64,000 nt of DNA, from the NCBI RefSeq assembly GCF_900637665.1, contig NZ_LR134386.1:3712501-3776500 (forward strand), in the 5' to 3' direction. Under the pieces are notes generated by a model. The model searched no databases. It was not told the DNA's origin and worked only from the letters and a program-made list of their open reading frames with translations. This document shows, one piece after another, positions 18,207 to 27,588 of the stretch. The stretch's first letter is position 1. Each line of letters opens with the position of its first letter. This DNA is from Chryseobacterium nakagawai. GTDB lineage: Bacteria; Bacteroidota; Bacteroidia; Flavobacteriales; Weeksellaceae. The translations under genes and the position numbers were made by a program.

Positions 18207-20534
18207 TTATTTTGTCCAGGTAATCTTTGCATGCTTCACCTCATCGGAGCTGGTTCCGATCATAATATCAAATTCTCCTGATTCCCAGTCATATTTTAAA
18301 TCACCATTGTAAAACTTCAGGGTTTCCGGGGTGATCGTAAAGGTTACTTTTTTAGATTCGCCTTTTTTCAAAAATACTTTCTGGAAACCTTTTAACTCTT
18401 TTACAGGTCTTGTAATACTTCCCACCATATCTCTGATATATAACTGAGCGACCTCTGCACCATCATAATTTCCGGAATTGGTTATGGTAACAGATGCTTG
18501 AATTTCTTGATTTCCTTTAGGGTTGGTATTGGAAATACTGATATCTGAATAATTGAATTTTGTATAGCTTAATCCATATCCAAATGCATACAATGGGGTA
18601 TTGCACTCATCCATATAATTAGAACGGAATCTTTGATATTCGCATTTATCAGTCAGCTTCTGGTCTAGTGGACGGCCTGTATTTTTAGCATTATAATAAA
18701 TAGGAACCTGCCCTAAGCTTCTTGGGAACGTCATTGGAAGTTTTCCAGATGGGTTTACTTTTCCGAAAAGAACATCTGCCATCGCATTTCCCGCTTCTGA
18801 ACCTGGGAACCATGCATTAAGAATCGCGTCAGGAGTATCTTTTACGTTTGTTAATGCTAATGGACGACCCGTGAAAAGAATCATTGCAATTGGTTTTCCG
18901 GTCTTTTTCAATTCGTTCAAGAGGTCAACCTGAGACTGAGGAATGGTAATTTCTGACCTTGATGAAGATTCACCACTCATTTCTGCAGATTCTCCAATGG
19001 CCAAAACAATAACGTCGGCCTTATTGGCAATATCCACCGCCTCTTTTAGCAATTCTTCTTTTGAACGATTATCTCTATCCGTTTTCTTTCCGTGAGCAGC
19101 ATAGATTTCTTCTAATTTTGCATCGTAATCGATATTGGCTCCTTTTGCGGAAAGGAATTTTACTTCTTTACCATAATTTGCCTGAAGTCCCTGCATTAAG
19201 TTAACTGAAACACTATGTTTTGTAGCAACACTCCAGGTTCCGGCCATGTTCATGGAGTTATTGACCAATGGTCCGATTACGGCAACGGTTCCTGATTTTT
19301 TTAAAGGCAATATCTGGTTTTCATTTTTCAGTAAAACCATTGATTGAGCGGCAACGTTTCTAGCGATATTACGATTTTCCAGGTTGTACACTTCTTTGGC
19401 TGCCAGTTTTGCATCTCCGTGTTTGTATGGATTATCAAAAAGCCCTAAGTCATATTTTGCTTCAAGGATCCTTCTGGCTGCCATATCAATCTCAGCCTGG
19501 GTAACTTTTCCTTCAGACAGAGATTTTTTTAACGTGGTTAAAAAGCCTTCTCCTACCATGTCCATATCAACTCCTGCTTTTAAAGCCAGTGCTGAAACCT
19601 GCTGAAGATCACCCATTCCATGATCTACCATTTCATTGATCCCGGTATAATCGGTTACTACAAATCCTTTGAATTTCCATTGATTTCTCAAAACTTCAGT
19701 CTGCAGCCATCTGCTTCCTGTAGCAGGAACTCCGTCCACTTCATTGAAAGAAGCCATTACAGAGGCCACTCCTGCATCTACAGCTGCTTTATAAGGTGGA
19801 AAATACTCGTTGAACATCCTTACATGGCTCATATCAACGGTATTATAATCTCTGCCGGCTTCTCCAGCTCCGTATAATGCAAAGTGCTTAACACACGCTA
19901 ATATATTAGTACCATTAGCCAGGTCTTTACCTTGATAACCGTATACCATATTTTTTGAGATCTCACTTCCTAAATACGGATCTTCACCGGAACCTTCGGA
20001 AACCCTTCCCCATCTTGGTTCGCGGGAAATATCCACCATTGGCGAAAAGGTCCAGTTAATCCCATCAGAAGCGGCTTCTCTTGCTGCCACTCTTGCAGAC
20101 TGCTGTACCAGGTTCATATCCCATGAAGCGGCTAGCCCTAAGGGAATTGGAAATGTTGTTTCATATCCGTGGATCACATCCATTCCGAAGATCATTGGAA
20201 TTTTCAAACGGCTTTTTTCAACGGCTACTTTCTGAACGGCTTTAATTTTATCCGCTCCTTTTATATTGAATAATCCACCTACTAATCCCTGTTCTACTTT
20301 TTTCCCGATATCTGAACTCTGAGCCATTCCGGTAGTAAAGTCTCCGGAAGTAGGAAGGTTCAGCTGGCCGATTTTTTCATCTAACGTCATTTTAGATAAA
20401 AGATTGTCTACAAAGGCTTTCTTCTTCGCCTGATATTGTGCAGTCTGATAAGACTGTACAGGCTTGTCTACCATTTCCTGAGCGGAAAACACCGGCGAAA
20501 GTGCCAGGGTTGCAAGTACAATTAACTTTTTCAT
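18207..20534 (-). CDS. bglX: GH3 beta-glucosidase BglX
   Basis: This 775-residue protein has a Sec signal (MKKLIVLATLALSPVFSAQ), the GH3 N-terminal barrel (MTLDEKIGQLNLP; KHFALYGAGEAGRDYN near 216; nucleophile Asp in VVTDYTG near 293), the alpha/beta sandwich (VAVIGPLVNN, VLAIGESAEMSGES with the acid/base region) and a C-terminal fibronectin III-like domain (LYIRDMVGSITRPVKELKGF). It is the full length of the E. coli BglX family. The enzyme removes non-reducing beta-glucosyl units from oligosaccharides in the periplasm. Last enzyme gene of the SusCD locus, 72 bases after the esterase gene. GH3 relatives next to GH144 genes act on sophorooligosaccharides, so beta-1,2 linkages are possible here. 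Confidence 0.9.
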   Translation of the reverse strand: MKKLIVLATLALSPVFSAQEMVDKPVQSYQTAQYQAKKKAFVDNLLSKMTLDEKIGQLNLPTSGDFTTGMAQSSDIGKKVEQGLVGGLFNIKGADKIKAVQKVAVEKSRLKIPMIFGMDVIHGYETTFPIPLGLAASWDMNLVQQSARVAAREAASDGINWTFSPMVDISREPRWGRVSEGSGEDPYLGSEISKNMVYGYQGKDLANGTNILACVKHFALYGAGEAGRDYNTVDMSHVRMFNEYFPPYKAAVDAGVASVMASFNEVDGVPATGSRWLQTEVLRNQWKFKGFVVTDYTGINEMVDHGMGDLQQVSALALKAGVDMDMVGEGFLTTLKKSLSEGKVTQAEIDMAARRILEAKYDLGLFDNPYKHGDAKLAAKEVYNLENRNIARNVAAQSMVLLKNENQILPLKKSGTVAVIGPLVNNSMNMAGTWSVATKHSVSVNLMQGLQANYGKEVKFLSAKGANIDYDAKLEEIYAAHGKKTDRDNRSKEELLKEAVDIANKADVIVLAIGESAEMSGESSSRSEITIPQSQVDLLNELKKTGKPIAMILFTGRPLALTNVKDTPDAILNAWFPGSEAGNAMADVLFGKVNPSGKLPMTFPRSLGQVPIYYNAKNTGRPLDQKLTDKCEYQRFRSNYMDECNTPLYAFGYGLSYTKFNYSDISISNTNPKGNQEIQASVTITNSGNYDGAEVAQLYIRDMVGSITRPVKELKGFQKVFLKKGESKKVTFTITPETLKFYNGDLKYDWESGEFDIMIGTSSDEVKHAKITWTK

Positions 20535-20606
20535 AAATCTATCTTCTTATATTATTGTTTTGATTTTTATGTAGTTCCTTTCGTTTCCCGAAACTTATAT
20601 TCTTAT

Positions 20607-21314
20607 TTATTTTTCTTTCTTTTTAGACAGCATCCATTCATATAACTGTGGATTTGAATAGGCAGAATCCCATGAGTTATGATTATCATTAGGGAAAATC
20701 ACTAATTCTGCCGAAGGATTCACAGGGTGAAGTTTTTGATAAAATTTGAAAGCATTTTCCGGTAATACAATATCATCCATCCCCCCATGGAATATTTTCA
20801 TATTCAAATCTTTAAATTGCTGAATATTAGCCGTCATTACCTGATCTGTTGGTGCACAAACTGAAGCAACTGCTGCAAACATCTCAGGGTGCTCCATCGC
20901 CAGTTTTAAAGTTCCCCAACCTCCCATGGAAAGCCCAGTCAAATAAATTCTGGAAGCATCAATTTTATATTTTTTCTGAATATCCTTAATCAGATTATAG
21001 ACTGTAACCGTATCCCACCAGGTATCTGCCGGGCATTGTGGAGCCAGAATAGCTACTGGTTCTTTGATCAGATTTTTATAAGTAAACGGGCTGTGTGCTT
21101 TTACCAGTTCAAGGTTATTTCCTCTTTCTCCAGAACCATGCAGAAAAACGATTAATGGAACATTTTCTTTTGTGTTTTTAGGATAATCCAGTATATAGGA
21201 CATTTTCTCCTGTCGTTTAAACTCTTTGTTCAGTTCTGCTTTTATCTCCTGAGCATTCAGTTGTAAAGAGAATGGCAGCAATAAAAGAGGGATATGCTTT
21301 AATTTTAATTTCAT
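20607..21314 (-). CDS. exported alpha/beta-hydrolase (esterase/DLH-like)
   Basis: This 235-residue protein has a signal peptide (LLLLPFSLQLNAQ). An alpha/beta-hydrolase fold is evident: oxyanion region FLHGSGERGNN, nucleophile elbow GLSMGGWG, acid in GGMDDIV and catalytic His in NDNHNSWDSAY. This pattern fits the prolyl-oligopeptidase-like or PHB-depolymerase-like esterases often found in polysaccharide loci, where they remove acyl groups. It is transcribed between the GH144-like and GH3 genes with 145-base and 72-base gaps. The substrate is unknown; an acyl substituent on the glucan is a reasonable guess. Confidence 0.75.
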   Translation of the reverse strand: MKLKLKHIPLLLLPFSLQLNAQEIKAELNKEFKRQEKMSYILDYPKNTKENVPLIVFLHGSGERGNNLELVKAHSPFTYKNLIKEPVAILAPQCPADTWWDTVTVYNLIKDIQKKYKIDASRIYLTGLSMGGWGTLKLAMEHPEMFAAVASVCAPTDQVMTANIQQFKDLNMKIFHGGMDDIVLPENAFKFYQKLHPVNPSAELVIFPNDNHNSWDSAYSNPQLYEWMLSKKKEK

Positions 21315-21460
21315 ATTGTTATTCAGGTTTTGGCTAAAGCCATTGGATGGATTTTTTTTATTTAAACAGGCTAAAACCCGTTTCTATTGAATTGATTCTC
21401 TTAATAGCCATTAATTCACAAATAAAACTTGTTCATGTACTTGAAACTAATAAGAAACAT

Positions 21461-22852
21461 CTATTTGATTCCATATTTTGGTGACTGGAAGTTTAGTTTC
21501 TTCAAGCCTTGTTGTATTTCCGGAGCATTCATGAATAGCTTCCAAAGGAAACCGGTTCTGTAATTTTCAATCATGGGTGCTATCGTACCCTGGTCAATAG
21601 CCAGATACCTTGGAGTAAACCAGTTGTTATAATTGATGGAAGTTGCATCATAAGGACCTGCTGAACCAATAAATTCAGGTTTCTGAGTATAGATGAACCT
21701 CAGAAAGTCCATGGATTCTTTTGGAGTATATGGGAAGCTGCTTAACGCTGCCGTAGGAGTTATAACTCCATTATCATTACTTGGCATGTGCGCTGTATAG
21801 CCAGTACTTCCGTCCTCATTTCTTGTATAGCCGGCTGTTAGCCCCCAATAGTTTGGACCGTAGCCTTTCCATTGTTTTGGGTTTTCAACACAGTATTTAT
21901 AATCAATAAGGGTTTGATTTTTATTAATATCAAAGTAGTTTTTCACCAGTTTATCGGATAATCCTGTAGGATCAAGCCCAATGTATGAATATTGAGCCCA
22001 AAAAAGTGGCCCGCCGTATTCCTCGGCATAGTTGTGCTTTACATACAGAGGTAATCCGTATTTTGTTTTGTTGGTGAGGTAGGTCCCGTTTCTGGTCCAG
22101 CCTTTATAATAAGTTTCAGCATCAATTGAGTAGGTAGGTGAAGATGCAGCAAGAATATAGGTAATTAAACATTCATTATATCCTTCCAGTGGAAAGTTCA
22201 TTTCCCATTGATATTCCGGTGACCAGTGCCAGTACAACACCTTTTCACCTCCTTTGGTGTACCAGTTCCATTGAATTCCTTTCCAAAGTTCATCACATTT
22301 TGCAGCTAAAGCTTTTTCTTCAGTATTTCCATTTTTAAAGTATTCACGAACCATTAATATTCCTGAAGTAAGGAATGCTGTTTCTACAAGATCTCCGCCG
22401 TTATCTTTTTTTCCAAAAGGAACTGTCTTACCCGTTTCTCCATTGATCCAATGTGACCAAGCGCCTTTGTGGCGATCTGCTTTTGCCAAAAAATCCATGA
22501 TATGGGTTAATCTTTTCACAGCTTCTTTTCTTGGAACAAATCCTCTCTCTACTCCTACCAATAAAGTCGCTAATCCAAATCCTGAACCTCCGGTTGTGAT
22601 AACATGCTTATCATGATCCGGATAGATATTATCTTCATGGTAACGCTCTCTTCCCAACATAGAATTAGGTTCTGCATACTCCCAGAAGTACTTTAAGGCA
22701 TCTTTCTGTACTTGATCCATCAGCTGCTCATCGGTAATGGTGCTTTTCACTCCATTATTTTTTACAATTTCCGGTTTGGAAACCTGGGCATTTTTACAAG
22801 AAAAAGTAAAGAATAAAGAAGTTACGGCAATTGATAATAGGGTCCTTTTCAT
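21461..22852 (-). CDS. GH144-like endo-beta-1,2-glucanase (glucoamylase-family lipoprotein)
   Basis: This 463-residue lipoprotein (SLFFTFSCKN lipobox) belongs to the family usually named glucoamylase family protein, pfam glycoamylase. Motifs include KDALKYFWEYAEPNSMLGRERYHE near the N-terminus, TTGGSGFGLATLLVGVERGF, HWSPEYQWEMNFPLEGYNE and TPTAALSSFPYTPKES. From the literature on Chitinophaga, members of this family (GH144) are endo-beta-1,2-glucanases, not amylases. It would cut beta-1,2-glucan at the cell surface or in the periplasm for BglX to finish. It follows SusD by 66 bases. Assignment to GH144 is from remembered sequence features; subfamily specificity is not certain. Confidence 0.75.
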   Translation of the reverse strand: MKRTLLSIAVTSLFFTFSCKNAQVSKPEIVKNNGVKSTITDEQLMDQVQKDALKYFWEYAEPNSMLGRERYHEDNIYPDHDKHVITTGGSGFGLATLLVGVERGFVPRKEAVKRLTHIMDFLAKADRHKGAWSHWINGETGKTVPFGKKDNGGDLVETAFLTSGILMVREYFKNGNTEEKALAAKCDELWKGIQWNWYTKGGEKVLYWHWSPEYQWEMNFPLEGYNECLITYILAASSPTYSIDAETYYKGWTRNGTYLTNKTKYGLPLYVKHNYAEEYGGPLFWAQYSYIGLDPTGLSDKLVKNYFDINKNQTLIDYKYCVENPKQWKGYGPNYWGLTAGYTRNEDGSTGYTAHMPSNDNGVITPTAALSSFPYTPKESMDFLRFIYTQKPEFIGSAGPYDATSINYNNWFTPRYLAIDQGTIAPMIENYRTGFLWKLFMNAPEIQQGLKKLNFQSPKYGIK

Positions 22853-22918
22853 TGGTATCGGGTTATGGGTTATAAAATTAGAGGAGAATTTTCACTCTCC
22901 TCTAGTTTATGGTTGTTA

Positions 22919-24397
22919 TTAGTTATATCCTGGGTTTTGTTGAGAAAGGCCACCAGCTTCCATGATAAATTCAAAAGGAAGTGGGAATAATTCATGCTTC
23001 CCAACGATGAATTTTTTGCCACCATCCGCAGCCATTGCAGCCTGTGCCTGACCTGTTCTTACGAGATCAAACCATCTGTCGTGCTCAAAAGCAAGTTCTA
23101 ATCGTCTTTCTTTCCAGATTGCAGTTCTTACATCTGCCTGTGAAACTGCTGTAGTTGGCGCTATCTTAGCTCTTTCTCTAACCTGATTTAGTAGAGGAAT
23201 AGCAACACTTGTCTGTCCTAATTCATTCAATGCTTCTGCTTTGATTAACAAAACTTCCGCATATCTAAGGTAACGGATATTAGTATCAGTCGCATCCTTA
23301 TCATAGAATGCTGAAGAATAAGCCTTATAATTATAGAACTTGTTCTCTACCGTATTAGGAATATATCTTCCATCATACAATGTCATATCTCTATGAATAA
23401 TTGTAGCATCTCTTCTCTCCGTATCTCCTTCTGCTGTATAAGCATCATATAATCCTTGGGTAGGTGTAGCAAATCCCCAGCCCCAGCCACCGGAACCTCT
23501 AACTCCCTGAACCACGCTATATTGCTGAATTGCTTTACCTGCATCAGCACCAGATCCCTGAATTTCAAAGATGGATTCTGCGTTATTTTCTCCAGAAACT
23601 TTATAGATTTCAATGAAGCTTGGAGTTAATGAGTATCCCGTCACTAAATCACATTGTTCTGCAGCTAACTGCCATTTTTTCTGATAAAGATATACTTTAG
23701 CCAATAGTGCATGTGCTGCTCCTACAGATGCTCTACCTACATTATTTCCTGTATATACGGACTTATTTGGCAAGGATTCTATAGCATCTTTCAAATCTTT
23801 TTCAATGAATGCATAAATTTCCTCTTTAGAAACTCTTGTAAGCTGCATTTTTTTATCTTCAGCATTATCAAGACTAGGAACATGATCCACCAAAGGAACT
23901 CCCCCAAAAGATCTTACCAAGGTAAAGTACATGAAAGCCCTCAGAAATTTAGCCTCACCAGTTAGTCTTTTACGTAAATCAGAGTCAGCTTTATCTAATT
24001 GTGGAATATACTTTAAAGCTTGATTACATCTGTTTATTCCTTGATAATTAGAAGCAAAAAGTTCTTTAAAAGATGGTGTTGTAGCAGTAATATCCAATGC
24101 GTCCAAAAGATTTTTATCAGATCCATTATCTCCTGCTGTAGAACCTTTATCGGCATCATCAGAAATAATGGAAGTAACACCAATCCAGGCAAACGTACTC
24201 ATATTCCAATCTAAAAATTTAGCATAGATGGAATTTACAAAGTAAGTAGCACCATCATTATTATTAAATTTTTCAAGGTCATCAATAGTCATTGATTCTG
24301 ATGGTTTTACATCAATAAATTCATCACTACAGCTTTGTACTGCAGCTACTGAACCTAGTAACATTAATGATATTAACAGTATTTTATTTCTTTTCAT
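22919..24397 (-). CDS. SusD/RagB family glycan-binding lipoprotein
   Basis: This 492-residue lipoprotein (LLGSVAAVQSCSDEF lipobox) opens with FIDVKPSESMTIDDLEKF, typical of SusD. The TPR-like helices (GEAKFLRAFMYFTLVRSFGGVPL), the RYAEVLLIKAEALNELGQ segment and the C-terminal WKERRLELAFEHDRWFDLVRTG are hallmarks of the RagB/SusD family. It sits on the outer face of the outer membrane as the lid and sugar-binding partner of SusC. Its start is five bases from the SusC stop, so the pair is cotranslated. Ligand inferred as beta-1,2-glucan from the neighbouring enzymes. Confidence 0.92.
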   Translation of the reverse strand: MKRNKILLISLMLLGSVAAVQSCSDEFIDVKPSESMTIDDLEKFNNNDGATYFVNSIYAKFLDWNMSTFAWIGVTSIISDDADKGSTAGDNGSDKNLLDALDITATTPSFKELFASNYQGINRCNQALKYIPQLDKADSDLRKRLTGEAKFLRAFMYFTLVRSFGGVPLVDHVPSLDNAEDKKMQLTRVSKEEIYAFIEKDLKDAIESLPNKSVYTGNNVGRASVGAAHALLAKVYLYQKKWQLAAEQCDLVTGYSLTPSFIEIYKVSGENNAESIFEIQGSGADAGKAIQQYSVVQGVRGSGGWGWGFATPTQGLYDAYTAEGDTERRDATIIHRDMTLYDGRYIPNTVENKFYNYKAYSSAFYDKDATDTNIRYLRYAEVLLIKAEALNELGQTSVAIPLLNQVRERAKIAPTTAVSQADVRTAIWKERRLELAFEHDRWFDLVRTGQAQAAMAADGGKKFIVGKHELFPLPFEFIMEAGGLSQQNPGYN

Positions 24398-24402
24398 TTT
24401 TT

Positions 24403-27240
24403 CTAAAAGTTTACATTTACACCAAATACAAAAGATTTTAACGTCGGATAAGCATTAAGTTCTACTCCTGCCATTTTGTAAGGATCTCCCTCTGTTTTCG
24501 CATCTGCAGGATCATATCCCGATAATTCAGTGGAATATCCTGTATATTTTTGCCAGATAAAAGGATTAATTGCACTTACATAAAATCTGATAGACTTTAC
24601 ATAGTCCACTACATTCTTTACTGTATACCCAATTGATATATTGTTAATTCTGAAATAATCTCCATCTTCCAGATAATAAGTTGACGCTAATGGATTGTCA
24701 GTAGATGGCTTCGGATTTGTTCCAGTTGGGTTAGATGAAGTCCAGTAATCTTGAACTACTGAAGATTCAATATTTACATTATTACTTCTCTGGGCTTTTT
24801 TACCATTATAAACACTAAATCCAAATGCTCCATAACCATTGGCTGCAAAGTCCCAGTTTTTATAACTTAATGAAACATTAATTCCTAACATTGATTTTGG
24901 GATATAAGAATTAAAATATTTTCTGTCTCCCGCATCAGCTCGTCCTGTAACACCATTTCCATTAAGATCTTTATACTTCATGTTTCCGTTAGCATCTAAT
25001 CCGTCATATTCCCATAGATAAAAACTTCCTAAAGCATGGCCTACTGTAGAACCATTAAACAATTTAACCCATTCTCCATTTCCTAAGCTACCTCCACTTA
25101 ACTGAGCAATATTCTTTTGAGTGTCCACTCTGGTAAGAACATTTTCATTAAATGAATAATTAGCACCTATTGAATAAGTCCAATCTTGGCCTACTTTATC
25201 TGCCCAGTTCAGAGAGAATTCCATACCTCTGTTCCTAACTGCTCCTACGTGTGAATAATAAGTCTCAGACTGCCCTGAAGTTATATAATTGGTTATTCCT
25301 AAAATAAGGTTTGTTGTTTCTCTGTTGTAAGCATCAACGCTACCTGTAAGCCTCTTATTAAACATTCCAAAGTCTAATCCTACAGAAGATTCTTCAGTAA
25401 CCTCCCATCCTAATACAGGATCATACCCTTTATTGACAGTAATCCCGTTACTTACTGGATTTGCATTTCCAAATCCATAATTATAATCTTTACCAGAATT
25501 TAAAGGCAAATAGTTCAAAGGAACTCTTTGATTCCCTAATTTACCCCAGCCTCCTCTTAGCTTTAAAAGATCAAAGAACCCGTCTTTCATAAAATCTTCT
25601 TCAGAAATAATCCATCCCGCTCCGAATGATGGGAAAGTCCCCCATTTTTGCCCTGCAGCAAATTGAGAAGATCCATCACGTCTTACGGTAGCACTCAATA
25701 AATAACGATTCATTAGTTTATATTGTGCTCTGGCGAAATATGAAACAGTTGTATTTCTGTCAAATTTTGTAGAATAAAGACTCTGAACATTATTTATATA
25801 ATTAGTGTCTTTGATATTCCAGTAGTTCTGGTCATTCAACAATAAGTTCTTTCTTTTGATAATAGTCTGATCAATTCCATTTCTTACCGTTGTTTCTGTA
25901 CCTATTGTTGCTTCGATATCATGAACCCCGAACTTTTTATTATATGTCAAATAATTCGTTAAAGACCAATTGTAATAATCTTCTTTTGTATTCTCCAAAG
26001 TATTTTTTGGGTTAGAAGCAGAGAAATTATTTGCCACCCTTGTTGGATCTCCTGCAAGCCAGATTGCAACTTCATCTTTAAAATTATATGATTTATATGT
26101 ACCATATTCTCCATTAAATTGAGAAGTGAATCTCAGCCCCTTAATGATATCGATATCTAGTTTCAATCCACCTTGCAATAATGTACTTTTATTTTGTTCA
26201 TTATTAAGTAATAATTGACTGACAGGGTTAGTCACATCATTAAATTTATACCCTGTATAATCTACAATACCTGTGGTTTCATTTACATACGGCATTCCAA
26301 ATTGTCCGGAACCATAATATACAGGAACCATTGGAGATTGTTTATAAGCTGTTGTAAAAGCATTAAAAGGCTTAGGAGTTGATTTTGTGAAGGCTACACT
26401 TAAATTTTGAGATAAAGTAATTCCCTTAGTAATCTTAAACTCATTATTGGTCCTAATGGTTGCACGATTGTAATCTGTACCTCTCAGAATAGATTGTTCA
26501 TCATAATTATTTAAACTGAAAAAGTATTTCACAGCTTCGGAAGAACCAGAAATAGAAAGATTATGTTGATTATAAATCCCTGTTCTCGTAATTTCCTTAA
26601 ACCAATCTGTATTCACTGGTTGATTAGTGGAAAACTCATTTTTATTAAGGGCAATATTGTTATAAGCTGCAAATTCTGATGCGTTTGCCATCTTCACGGT
26701 TCTCAAAGGGCTTCTTACCCCTACTAATCCATCATAAGAAACACTTAACTTTCCTTTTCCTGATTTTGTAGTGATGATAATCACCCCATTAGCAGCTCTG
26801 TTACCATAAATAGCTAATGCAGCTGCATCTTTTAGAATATCATAAGTAAGAATATCATTAGAATTGATATTGTTGATATTTTCTAAAAACATTCCATCCA
26901 CAACATAAAGTGGTGTTCTACCTCCTGTTACAGTTCCAAGACCTCTTATCATTACTGAAGGTGTAGATCCTGGCATATCAGAAGCCATAATCTGTACCCC
27001 TGCAGCTTTTCCCTGAATGGCTTGTGTAGCATTCAGAACTTTGGTTTTGGTTACTTCTTCTGCACTGATGGAGCTAATGGATGTTGTATTATCCACTTTC
27101 TTACGGCTACCATATCCGATCATGACCACTTCGTCAATCTTCTGAACTTTGGCAGAGTCATTTGTAACCTGTGCATTCACGTTCATCCCGAAGTATAAAA
27201 CTGCGATGAGGCATGGATACTTTAAATTACTTTGTTTCAT
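24403..27240 (-). CDS. SusC/RagA family TonB-dependent transporter
   Basis: This 945-residue outer-membrane protein starts with a signal peptide (LIAVLYFGMNVNAQ). The TonB box region and plug follow at once (KIDEVVMIGYGSRKK, ATQAIQGKAAGVQIMAS, TPLYVVDGMFLENINNINSNDI, YGNRAANGVIIITTKSGK), with a 22-strand barrel to the C-terminal phenylalanine (FGVNVNF). The carboxypeptidase-D-like N-terminal domain found in many SusC proteins is absent, as is any STN domain, so anti-sigma signalling is unlikely. It imports oligosaccharides bound by SusD using TonB energy. First gene of the utilisation locus. Confidence 0.92.
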   Translation of the reverse strand: MKQSNLKYPCLIAVLYFGMNVNAQVTNDSAKVQKIDEVVMIGYGSRKKVDNTTSISSISAEEVTKTKVLNATQAIQGKAAGVQIMASDMPGSTPSVMIRGLGTVTGGRTPLYVVDGMFLENINNINSNDILTYDILKDAAALAIYGNRAANGVIIITTKSGKGKLSVSYDGLVGVRSPLRTVKMANASEFAAYNNIALNKNEFSTNQPVNTDWFKEITRTGIYNQHNLSISGSSEAVKYFFSLNNYDEQSILRGTDYNRATIRTNNEFKITKGITLSQNLSVAFTKSTPKPFNAFTTAYKQSPMVPVYYGSGQFGMPYVNETTGIVDYTGYKFNDVTNPVSQLLLNNEQNKSTLLQGGLKLDIDIIKGLRFTSQFNGEYGTYKSYNFKDEVAIWLAGDPTRVANNFSASNPKNTLENTKEDYYNWSLTNYLTYNKKFGVHDIEATIGTETTVRNGIDQTIIKRKNLLLNDQNYWNIKDTNYINNVQSLYSTKFDRNTTVSYFARAQYKLMNRYLLSATVRRDGSSQFAAGQKWGTFPSFGAGWIISEEDFMKDGFFDLLKLRGGWGKLGNQRVPLNYLPLNSGKDYNYGFGNANPVSNGITVNKGYDPVLGWEVTEESSVGLDFGMFNKRLTGSVDAYNRETTNLILGITNYITSGQSETYYSHVGAVRNRGMEFSLNWADKVGQDWTYSIGANYSFNENVLTRVDTQKNIAQLSGGSLGNGEWVKLFNGSTVGHALGSFYLWEYDGLDANGNMKYKDLNGNGVTGRADAGDRKYFNSYIPKSMLGINVSLSYKNWDFAANGYGAFGFSVYNGKKAQRSNNVNIESSVVQDYWTSSNPTGTNPKPSTDNPLASTYYLEDGDYFRINNISIGYTVKNVVDYVKSIRFYVSAINPFIWQKYTGYSTELSGYDPADAKTEGDPYKMAGVELNAYPTLKSFVFGVNVNF

Positions 27241-27323
27241 ATAGTTTCAATTTTATTCGTACAATCAGATTTTCAACATTGTCTCATTTCGAAGCATTCA
27301 ATTTCTCAAATGAAGACATTAGC

Positions 27324-27331
27324 CAAAAATA
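27324..27331 (-). promoter_or_regulatory. possible -7 box for SusCD operon
   Basis: TATTTTTG on the minus strand fits TAnnTTTG, 83 bases before the SusC ATG. I see no good TTTG at the expected distance upstream, so this is weak; an activator may be needed. The space 27332-27524 is very AT-rich without other features. Confidence 0.3.
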
Positions 27332-27524
27332 GAAAAAAAACCGAAACATGTTAACATATCTTAAAAATTCAAAAAATTTATATTTTTATATATAAAAAAC
27401 TTCAATTTAATCACATTACGTAAATTAAAAACCAAAATAACAATCAATTTAATATCATATCTTCAATCATTAAATTATATTTTAAACAAAAAAAATCACC
27501 AAATAATTCACTAATCATTAATAT

Positions 27525-27555
27525 TTTGTTAAATACAAAATAGTATTTACCTTTG
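27525..27555 (+). promoter_or_regulatory. consensus Bacteroidota promoter
   Basis: TTTG (27525-27528), exactly 19 bases, then TACCTTTG (27548-27555): a full match to TTTG-N19-TAnnTTTG. It lies 33 bases before the ATG at 27589, which decides the start of the DUF4197 gene and rules out an open-frame start at 27553 inside the promoter. Confidence 0.7.
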
Positions 27556-27588
27556 GTGCAGTTTTTGAAAAAAGCAATAAAAAGATCA

